Of a stretch of 64,000 nucleotides of DNA, positions 56,035 through 64,000 are shown piece by piece. The notes below the pieces were generated by a model. That model was not told the DNA's origin. It saw only the letters and a program-made list of their open reading frames with translations, and did no database searches. The stretch spans positions 1,099,183 to 1,163,182 of the forward strand of contig NW_022985556.1 in NCBI RefSeq assembly GCF_010093815.1, written 5' to 3'. The stretch is from Pseudovirgaria hyperparasitica. Its lineage: Eukaryota; Ascomycota; Dothideomycetes; Acrospermales; Acrospermaceae. A program made the translations under genes and the position numbers. Every line of letters begins with the position of its first letter. Position 1 is the stretch's first letter.

Positions 56035-56780
56035 GTGCTGAGCCACCGGTGCTTTCATTTCCTCTCCTGACCCTCTCCCCAAACTCCCAAACTCCCCCAA
56101 TCCTGCTCCCCAAAGCCTCGCATTGCCCCCCAAAGCCCCCAATTCCTCTCCTCCAGACTTGCACCCACTCACGCTTGCTCCACCCGCACTCATTCTCTCT
56201 CCCTTCCACTCATCACACATACACACCACTCTCTCACATACACTCACGCTCATTCATCTTCTTCATCCCTTCACTCACTCACACTGCTTTGTCTTCGTCG
56301 TGCTCGCTTTTTGATGCCGACGACCCACGCTCGCTGTCCCCCTTGACAACCGTTCTTTCGCCTGCTGCTCTTTTGCTCAGACACCCTGAAATCTCGGTCC
56401 TCCACACGGCTCGAAGGGGCTTACACCTGACGCGAAACACTGCAGACCCGATCAAGGCCTCCTTCACTCAACCTCCATCGTTTCAGACCTCTCACTTCGG
56501 CCTCGTTGATCGAGCAACTACCTCTTGACAACACCCTTTCTCCATCATCGTCAATACCGACAACGTCTCGTGGCATCTAGAAGCGCGTGATCGAAAAGAA
56601 CGAGGAGGGAGATTTGATTTGGACCTTTGCTCGATAATACTACTATCGACTGGTTCGATTTAATACAGGTGTGCCTCGACGCTCCGCTCAAACGTCATCG
56701 AGATCATCTCACTGATCATCCAACGCAAGATTGCTGGTGTCACGACTTGGCCAACACTGCTATCCACATACCGCTTCAAT

Positions 56781-57701
56781 ATGGTGTCGTTCATACTCAA
56801 GACTGCCTTTCTGGCAGCATCTTTAATACAACAGGCTGTATCTCAGTCAACTGCTCCGACTCCCATTGCCACACCGACCTCCCATCCTCAACTGATAGCA
56901 CCCAAGTACAGAGGATGTTTCGACAACCCAGGGCCCCTGGTGGATTATGGCCCAGCAATATACCAATCAACAGGCAATTGTGCCCCAATCTGTGCTGGAT
57001 TAAAGAAGCCGATCATGGCCTTGGTCGACGGATCGAATTGCTGGTGTGGTGATTTTCTACCTCCAAAGAGCTCGCAGACTTCCGACGATGAGTGTCGTAC
57101 ACCATGCCAGGGATATGACGTAGAGACATGTATGTGGATTGGATTGAGAAATGCTTAATCATGATGTTAACACAATCTAGGTGGTGGTAATGCGCACTGG
57201 GCTGTCTTTCAGGATGGCTTGAACGGTAACACCATAGACTACTATGAGCCATCGACCTCAAGCTCTGCTCCGCCCACAGGAGCGACTGGCGGCACCACTG
57301 TCGTCCAGACTGTACCAGGAAGTGTTCAGACGGAAACATCAGCCCCAACAAAAAGTCCAGAGAATGGATCCAACACTGCTGCTATTGCTGCTGGCGTAGT
57401 TGTGGCTGTTCTTGCCGTCGCGGCTATTATCGGAGGAGTTTTCTTCTTCTTGAGGAGGAGAAGGTCGCAACATGAAGCAGAGGCGTACCGACGGCACCAG
57501 TCCATGCAGAGCTTTACACAGAAGCCCCCTCAAACAGCCTCCTCCGATACTCGTCTCGATCCCGAGATCATGATGCGAAGGCAGAGCGATGGCAGTATTG
57601 CAGATAACCAGGACTACTCCCGACGAATTCTCCAGGTAAATTACGACTATCCGTTTGTTCCTTTTGACCGTGACTGACTTGTCCAGGTTCGCAACTTCTA
57701 A
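56781..57701 (+). CDS. WSC-domain membrane protein (cell-wall stress sensor-like)
   Basis: Probable plasma-membrane sensor of the Wsc/Slg1 type, which report wall stress to the Rho1-protein kinase C pathway. Exons are 56781-57129, 57181-57635 and 57687-57701 (introns 51 and 51 nt), giving 272 aa; the last exon holds only VRNF and the stop. The signal peptide is about 1-21 (MVSFILKTAFLAASLIQQAV). The WSC domain is about 40-127, with YRGCFDN, CAPICAGLKKPIMALVDGSN, CWCGDFLPP, CRTPCQGYDVETCGGNAHWA and conserved Cys spacing. A single membrane helix is at about 183-207, followed by RRRRSQHEAEAYRR and a polar cytosolic tail. The Ser/Thr-rich stalk is only about 45 residues, much shorter than in classical Wsc1, so a stress-sensing role is inferred, not shown. 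Confidence 0.87.
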
Positions 57702-59205
57702 GGGACATTCCAAACGCTCATGACCACGATTATACATTTATTCCCTCGCTGCACCACACGGCGACGGATCGACGACTTGTGGCACTATGACGGAATCATC
57801 TGGCGGTCCGTGTATTCATCGACGTAACCACCCTAGAAAACAATCTACATCCTCGCTTGTATCATGTCCACGACCTTCTCCACAATCCTTTAGCGACGTC
57901 ATCTTCGCACCTCCACAGCCTTACGACGCATCTATGCGCCTTACTTTTCTCTCTATGGTAGATTTCTTGAACTCAATGTACCGGAAGCATGATGCTTTGA
58001 TGGTCACCCGGCGAAGCGGTGTTGGCATGTGGCATGACTCTCGATGAGGGAGCACGCCTGGTATCTTTTCCTTTATGTAGTGGTTTGAAACATGGGAAAT
58101 GGAAATTACTTATGGTGGCTCTATGGATCGGTAGATACTACCAGTGCGAACAATATACTTCATCATTGACGTGCTTGTGCTGTGTCTCGTGACTGGAACT
58201 TTTGCGACATTTTTTTGGTACTTCCATAGGCCAATGAGTCTTGGCCGCTCCTGTTTGACCGGGTACCTGGCTATTAGATGGCGTCCGCATTTTCTACTTG
58301 CCCCTTGTACACCCTTTCTCCGTAAAAACATGCGTAAAACTATTTCTGGACTTTTCTCAAATGTACTGTATATGATGTATCATACATGTATGTATGGAAG
58401 GGCACGAGTTTTTTTTTTATATTTCTTTGCACAGCCACCTCTTTTCTTTCTTCTCTTCGCCGTGCCTCTTCCCCCTTCCTCCGGCTCCCGCGCTTCTATA
58501 TTCTTCTATAACCGACCGGGGGCCTAGCTAATTATATATATATATATATATTGTGAAACGCTTTGCTTGGCTTTGCTTAGCTTTGCTTCGCTTGGACTGT
58601 CGGTTTCAGAAGGAGGATTGGGGGGGTGGATGTGCGCGAGTAAGTGTGTGATTGAGGGAGTGATTGGGTGCAGGTGAGGTGTTTTGTATATGTATGTATA
58701 TAGGTATACTCTTTGATGTCATGCTGTCATGCTGTCATGCTGTCACGCGGAGACTGGGGACTGGGCATGGCATGGCAGGACAGGGTAGGGCAAGGAAGGG
58801 ACAACCTGGGGCAACAAGCAAGGGCAGTGACGTACGTGTCGTGTCTGTCATGGAAATACGTAAATTTTTTTTTATTCTGTTTTTTTTTTCTTTTATCGGA
58901 TTGGACTGAAGGAGCATAGAGGTCGTGTTTTCACTCCATGTTTTCCATCTTCTTTTTTAAGGAAGTTTTTGTATAATTAATAGTTATTGGATATTTGGTA
59001 TGGTCTATTTGGGTTTCGAAAGTAGGTAGGGTATGTAGGTATTTATTTTACTTCATCGTTTATTTGTTTGGTACAATACAATAGAGAGGGCCGATTATGG
59101 TGTTTTTACTTCTTCTGTTTTACCTTTTCTTTTGTCTCTTCCACTTACGGAATCTCTAGTAATGGTACCGTTTTGCGCGCTACGCCCACTCTTTATACGA
59201 CGACT
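57702..59205. other. intergenic: convergent 3' ends of the WSC gene and ARP4
   Basis: 1.5 kb with no supported gene. It contains (TA)n at about 58533-58551, a GCTTTGCTTR tandem repeat at 58559-58594, CTGTCATG repeats at about 58717-58745, and T-rich tracts at 58860-58890. Confidence 0.55.
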
Positions 59206-60831
59206 TCACTTGCAGCGCTTCTCCACGATGTTGGCGCCGTGCTCGTCGTATTCTTTCTTTGAGATCCACATCTGTTGGGCGAGAGGTTAGTATATACAGT
59301 AAATGGGAGAAGCTTCTTGTGATATAGATATATAGAGAAAAGGAGACATACCTGGTGGAAGGAGCCTAAGCTGCCTAGGATACTGCCTCCTATCCACGAA
59401 GCATACTTTCGCTCAATCGTGTTTCCGGGCGCGCTCAGCCGGATACGCGGCGAAGGGTACATGCCCTGTAGTTCCGCGTTTAGTCGATCGTTGAAGCCAG
59501 GGAGGAACGAGGATGCACCAGTCACGACTACGTTGTTGAGGAGATGTGGCCGCTGGTCGACGTCGACCTGGTTGAGCGCGGCCTGTATCATAGCCGGGAT
59601 GGTCTGCGCCTTGGTGGGCTTAGCATTCTCGTCATCCTCCAGCGCGGCGGTCTCGTCGAAAAGCCCTTCGGTGACCTTGAACCGATCCAGACCGAACACT
59701 TGGTTCCAACCGTCCGGCATCTCGAATGGACGAGGGGGCTGAGACTTTGCGATCTCCTCGTTCGTGCCGTTGCTGAGCTTGCCTGGGCCTGTCCAGCATT
59801 GTACGACGGATTCTTTGAATTCGGTGAGGACACGCTCTTCTTGTAGGCGGCGATATGAAGCGGGTGGTGCAGTCTCAAACTTCTTGTATGTGGCCTGCGA
59901 GGGAGCTCCTGCGTCGACTGCGGTCTTGGAGGATACCATGTAATGCGGCGTCAGAGGGACTTGGTTCTGTTTGAACATGGCGCGGATTTGATTCGAGACG
60001 AAATTTCCGGCGAGAGGTGACTTTTGTACACCTGTTTCATGGAGGTTAGCTCAGGCCTGCCCGGAGGATGCTCGTAGCTTGCCTTTCTTCATCATGATGC
60101 CATCCACCACGGGCGTCACGGAGGTGATGTTAGCTCCGACATCGACGACTAGCGCTGAAGCCTTGCCTGCTGCGAACCTGTCTGTCTATCAGCGAATGCA
60201 TCCTTTGAAAATCGCGTAGTGGTCACTTACGCTGCTAATACTCCAGACCGTCCTAGCCAGTATGCGGGAACACCCCAATCCTCCATCGCAATCTCGATGT
60301 ATTTCTCTCTTGCTTTCACAGGGTTCCAGCCCGGCTCAGTCATTAAAAGAGGATTCTCTGTTAATGGCTTCTCAACCTCTTCTTGTGCATCTAGCTCCAT
60401 AGCTTCACCGTTGGGGTCATCATTAAGCCCATTCTTCTCCGGGTGTGTAGGCTTCGGTCCGGTCAACCTTGACGTTATCGAGTATTCCCAGAGCTTCGCT
60501 GCGGTATCCCAATCCTCTACGATGCCATCTGCCGACCAAGGGTTCTTGATCTGAAGGTTTGCCTGAGGGCTGTGTATCGCGTTTTCGCCGAAGAATAATC
60601 GTGAATCGCTCGATGAGACGCCGTAGTGTGTGGGTATAACGGACTTTGGCGCGTCCTCGCCCGCAAATCCAGCGCGTGTAGTTGACCAGCCCGGATCCAG
60701 TACGAGGGCAGATACCTCATCTGCAAATGCTATGTTAGTAATCTGTAGCTTCGCGCAGGACAGTGAACGCGTTTGAACGTACCGCCTGCGTATTCGGACA
60801 GTGGCGCCGTGTTCGCATTGGGGACTGCCAT
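59206..60831 (-). CDS. ARP4: actin-related protein 4 (Arp4)
   Basis: Nuclear actin-related protein shared by the NuA4 acetyltransferase and the INO80 and SWR1 remodelers. Exons are complement(60783-60831), complement(60231-60720), complement(60083-60177), complement(59352-60031) and complement(59206-59271), introns 62, 53, 51 and 80 nt, giving 459 aa. Intron 3 (60032-60082) starts with GC and has a perfect GCTAAC branch point. [20 protein letters not shown] is the actin-fold phosphate-1 region with the Arp4-specific [32 protein letters not shown] is phosphate-2, and [19 protein letters not shown] is the adenosine motif. An acidic insert (about 105-130) is usual for Arp4. The C-terminus [20 protein letters not shown] is canonical. 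Confidence 0.93.
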
Positions 60832-61133
60832 GGTATACGCTCAATCGTAGTGCTCAGAGCAGTCGCGAGTTACGTCAATAGATATAAGTCACCAAGAAAG
60901 TCAAAAGATGTAATTATTGGTTACTTTCACAAACTCGTCCTTGTCGCATGTTTCGCTAGCGCATGCCCGCCAGCCCTACAGTACTACCAAAACCTGGGTG
61001 GGGCTAGTCGGAGCTCTACAGCTACCTCAGACGCTTATGATGGACTCCTGAGCGTGTCATTTTTGGATTACGCGCTCTATTCTTCAGCGAAACTTCCCCT
61101 GCACGGGTAATTGATGCTCATGTACACTCCACC
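60832..61133. promoter_or_regulatory. bidirectional promoter, ARP4 / GUP1
   Basis: 302 bp between the divergent start codons, the shortest divergent spacing in the window; promoter elements must be shared or interleaved. Confidence 0.55.
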
Positions 61134-63220
61134 ATGAGTGTCGTCCAATACCTCAAACAGTGCTATACACTAGAGACACTCGACACGCGATTCACGATCC
61201 CCTCGAATGTCCCCCCTCGACGAGCTGCACCAGACCCTGGGTTCGAGACAGCAAGCACTTCGACATCTACTTTAGAAATCCAGGAGGCATCTTCAAGAGC
61301 TACGGGCACTGTGCCGAGAGCGAAGGCATCACAATGGAATACATTTGAATACTACATATATTATGCTGTCGTTTGTGTGGCCGTGTTTTTCATGTTCAAG
61401 TCTACCATTGACGTCTCGAAATGTAAGCAATGGTTACCGGCGCAAACAGTCCCCACTGAGACCTTGTAGCAACACATCCAAACTATGGTAAATACGAGCG
61501 CCTGTTGTCGAACGGCTGGTTCTTTGGCCGCAAAGTCGTAAGGACTGAACCCCTGCAATTGTGCACAGTGACGGGTCGCTGATAACAATCAGGACAATTC
61601 AGACGCTCAGTACGCTTCGTTCAGAGACAACTTCCCGTACATGGTCCTCCTGATAATCGCCCATCCTATTCTGCGAAAATACTACGACAAATTCTGCAGG
61701 GCCGATACCTACACCAAACCATCAAATTCTTCGAATGGTCTGACGCAGGGTCTATCAGCTGCCGCGGCGGCGGATGCTAGGCTCGAACAGCGGATTTCAT
61801 TCGACATTATATTCTCTGGCCTCCTTATAACAGTCCTACATGGATTCTCAGCATTCAAGATTGTCTTGATTCTGTATTTGAATTACAGCATAGCTAAGCG
61901 TACTACAACCCGTTATATACCCCTTGCAACCTGGACTTTCAACATTGGTCTTCTCTTCGCAAACGAGTACTATAAAGGCTACTCATATGCCCGTATATGG
62001 AACAGAATTTTCCCGCCCCCATTGGGTCTCTCTGTTGATGATCCCCTGTTTCCTAAAAACTTTGGCGCCTCGCTGGACAGTTATGGAGGTCTAGTTTCGC
62101 GGTGGGAAGTCTTGTTCAACATTACGGTGCTTCGCCTTATAAGCTTCAACATGGACTACTACTGGAGTAAAGCTGATAGCGGAGGAGAAAGCCCAATTCA
62201 TGTAAGTACCTCTTCTAGAGCTTGCTCAGACCTCAGCCTAATAGCCTCAAGAAGAAAGGACTTGACCCTTCTAACCTGTCTGAACGCGATCGTGTCAAGA
62301 TTCCAGCACGTGTCTCTGACTACAACTTCTCCAACTACTTTGCATATGCCCTATATGCTCCGCTCTACCTCACCGGTCCGATCATCACATTCAATGACTT
62401 CCTCTCACAACTCCGCTACCGTTCCCCGAGTATCACCAAAGACAGGACAATCATGTACGGCGTGCGGTTCGTTGTTGTCCTTCTCACCATGGAAATCATG
62501 ATACATTTCATGTACATGGTTGCCATATTCCACGCCAAGCCAGACTGGAGTGCATACACCCCTTTCCAACTCAGCATGCTCGGCTACTTCAACTTGAACC
62601 ACATCTGGCTAAAACTCCTCATCCCCTGGCGATTCTTCCGCTTGTGGGCGCTCGTCGATGGCATCGATCCACCAGAGAACATGGTGCGTTGCATGAGCGA
62701 TAACTACTCCGCACTTGCATTCTGGCGAGGATGGCATCGCAGCTTCAACCGCTGGATTGTGCGGTATATCTACGTACCCATTGGCGGAAGCGGCTTCTCA
62801 GGGCGTTTCGGCCAGGTCAGATCGATAGCCAACTTTCTGGCCGTCTTCACGTTCGTGGCGCTGTGGCATGATATCCAGCTAAGGCTGCTCATGTGGGGCT
62901 GGCTCATCACACTGTTTGTCATACCCGAGATTATGGGAACGCTGGTCTTTCCGGCTCGTCGCTGGAAGGACTGGCCGCATGCGTATCGGCGCATTTGTGC
63001 TGCCGGGGCTACGCTCAATATCCTTATGATGATGGCGGCGAATCTGGTTGGCTTCGCGATCGGGGTGGATGGATTGGTGGAGTTGCTCAAGGCTATATTT
63101 TCGACTCTGGATGGGCTGGTGTTTATATCGCTGGCTATGACCGCGTTGTTCATGGCGTCGAATATCATGTTTGAGATTAGGGAAGGGGAGCTGAGAAAGG
63201 GCATCAGGATGAAGTGCTAG
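61134..63220 (+). CDS. GUP1: MBOAT O-acyltransferase Gup1
   Basis: ER membrane-bound O-acyltransferase that remodels the lipid of GPI anchors; named from a glycerol-uptake phenotype in yeast. Exons are 61134-61422, 61470-61537, 61593-62201 and 62252-63220 (introns 47, 55 and 50 nt), giving 644 aa. Exon 2 is only 68 nt and encodes THPNYGKYERLLSNGWFFGR, which with the next exon gives the Gup1 signature GRKVDNSDAQYASFRDNFPY. Ten or so membrane helices follow. The MBOAT core has NYFAYALYAPLYLTGPIITF, WRFFRLWALVDGIDPPENMV, AFWRGWHRSFNRWIVRYIYV and the active-site His in FVALWHDIQLRLLMWGW. The acceptor of intron 3 was chosen at 62251 because it alone keeps frame into KKGLDPSNL. Confidence 0.93.
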
Positions 63221-63644
63221 CTAGCTAGCCTGTGTAGTATTAATCTAGCTAGTCGAAAGATTTTTGACGCACGGCAGCTTTGTGATGATAAAGTCAGCAC
63301 TTTTGACCCTTGGAACATAACTAGTCTAGAAGGTGAATACGTGGAAGATATAATTGTATTCATTCGTACTATACCAACTAAGATACCAAAGCTGAAAGTT
63401 TCGTTCCGGGTTCGTGCAACGGTTATAGTCAACGCTGTTGAGCTTCTTCCTACTTTGTCTGAAGAACCGTGAAACGTTTGTTGTTTACACGTGCAGTCCA
63501 TATTTGTTCTAGCCGCATGGTATGATCTCGTCTGGCGATGATCTCATCACTAGTAGTTCTCATCAGGCACTCGAAGCGAAGTATGGTGTACGATTACACT
63601 CTATTACAGTAAATGCTTATACGTACATCTTTATCGACCAACAC
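63221..63644. other. intergenic: convergent 3' ends of GUP1 and the beta2 gene
   Basis: 424 bp, no feature recognised. Confidence 0.5.
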
Positions 63645-64000
63645 CTACGAGTCCACGTCCATCTTCTCGCCAACTGCACTCTCATTCTTGTCATCCAGTT
63701 CGTGGACCGTCACATACTTGCTAATCTCTTCTCGCGTAATAATCTTCTCATCGAGCACAGCGGTAGTACCACGCTTGAACTTGTAGTCGCGCTGCTTCTG
63801 TTCTCTGACATTGGGTGTGATGTAGTTCCTCAAAAGCTGTGCCTTCTCCTCGGTGATGACGCAAACGTCCACGTTTGAACCTGAACCCAGATCGTTCCAG
63901 ATACCGGCCTGGATGGCATCGCTCGTCAGCTTCACTGCCTCATCTCTTGTCAACTTCGCTTTCCACTGGGTCTCGAAGACGCTCATGGCGGCCAACGATC
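63645..64000 (-). CDS. PUP1: 20S proteasome subunit beta2 (Pup1/PSMB7), C-terminal part
   Basis: Trypsin-like catalytic beta subunit of the 20S core; only the last 118 or so residues are present because the gene runs off the window end. The frame enters as SLAAMSVFETQW, continuing the LGSGSLAAM motif common to beta subunits, and continues with AGIWNDLGSGSNVDVCVITE, LLRNYITPNVRE and the PSMB7-type FKRGTTAVLDEKI. The C-terminal extension (TVHELDDKNESAVGEKMDVDS) corresponds to the long arm by which beta2 wraps beta3. The N-terminal catalytic threonine and any introns lie outside the window. Stop codon at 63645-63647. Confidence 0.9.
   Translation of the reverse strand, partial: SLAAMSVFETQWKAKLTRDEAVKLTSDAIQAGIWNDLGSGSNVDVCVITEEKAQLLRNYITPNVREQKQRDYKFKRGTTAVLDEKIITREEISKYVTVHELDDKNESAVGEKMDVDS

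Larger units (their letters stand above)
52966..56780. other. large gene-free, partly AT-rich intergenic region
   Basis: 3.8 kb without a supported gene. It holds (GGCT)n at 53274-53291, the (TAC)n tract at 53422-53534, a very AT-rich segment at about 53330-54250 with a possible pogo-like terminal repeat, and a 9-bp GAGTTGTGC tandem repeat at 55976-56034. The long C/T-rich stretch at 56040-56780 is likely the promoter and leader of the WSC gene. ORFs of up to 164 codons here are low-complexity or unrecognised. Confidence 0.6.

Noticed and set aside
1-64000. CRISPR arrays, phage genes, operons or bacterial islands
   Set aside because: Gene structure is eukaryotic throughout, with spliceosomal introns in 25 of the 26 complete genes; no direct-repeat/spacer array is visible.

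Overview
The window is a stretch of nuclear chromosome from a filamentous ascomycete (Pezizomycotina). A Dothideomycete is my best guess, but that is inference. The signs are genes with short introns (mostly 46-110 nt, with fungal CTAAC/CTGAC-like branch points), a 2,3-bisphosphoglycerate-independent phosphoglycerate mutase, a CmkB-type calmodulin kinase, a Zn(II)2Cys6 regulator, a WSC-domain cell-wall sensor and a fungal complex I NUJM subunit. I reconstructed 27 protein-coding genes with 52 introns. All splice junctions were read from the sequence and every gene except the last, which is cut by the window edge, closes in frame. There is also one intron-containing tRNA-Ser and one non-autonomous hAT-type transposon.

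Layout. 0-9 kb: phosphoglycerate mutase (+), CmkB-like kinase (+), FBXO9/Pof7 F-box protein (-), Mtm1/SLC25A39-40 mitochondrial carrier (+), ABM-fold protein (-). 9.9-15 kb: Zn2Cys6 regulator (+), acyl-protein thioesterase (-), then a 616-bp hAT MITE with a perfect 8-bp target duplication. 15-26 kb: TAF1 (+), proteasome Rpt3 (+), a microsatellite-rich gap, PI4P 5-kinase Mss4 (-). 26.7-35.3 kb: tRNA-Ser(UGA), a LACTB2-type hydrolase (-) with a 13-nt micro-exon, EFM5 methyltransferase (+), HIT protein Hnt1 (+), Bsd2/Ndfip adaptor (-), Cbp6/UQCC2 assembly factor (+), Hpc2 (-). 37.5-53 kb: RPAP1/Rba50 (+), tubulin cofactor C (-), complex I NDUFA11/NUJM (-), Ubp2 deubiquitinase (+), APC-family GABA/choline-type permease (+), prenylcysteine oxidase (+). 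53-56.8 kb: gene-free, partly very AT-rich, with a (TAC)n tract and a possible pogo-like terminal-repeat relic. 56.8-64 kb: WSC sensor (+), actin-related protein Arp4 (-), MBOAT protein Gup1 (+), and the C-terminus of 20S proteasome beta2 (-), cut by the window edge.

The genes are mostly housekeeping and unrelated in order. Several themes recur: ubiquitin/proteasome (F-box, Rpt3, Bsd2, Ubp2, beta2), transcription/chromatin (TAF1, Hpc2, RPAP1, Arp4) and mitochondrial assembly or transport (Mtm1, Cbp6, NUJM). I see nothing that makes them an operon-like cluster. I found no clearly undescribed system. The most distinctive items are the hAT MITE carrying a run of TCACGTGA-like palindromes, the LACTB2 micro-exon next to a GC-AG intron, a second GC-AG intron in ARP4, the 14-nt intron in tRNA-Ser, an overlapping upstream ORF on the Mtm1 carrier, and the open reading frame upstream of Mss4. 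Family names come from recognising the protein sequences; no database search was run.
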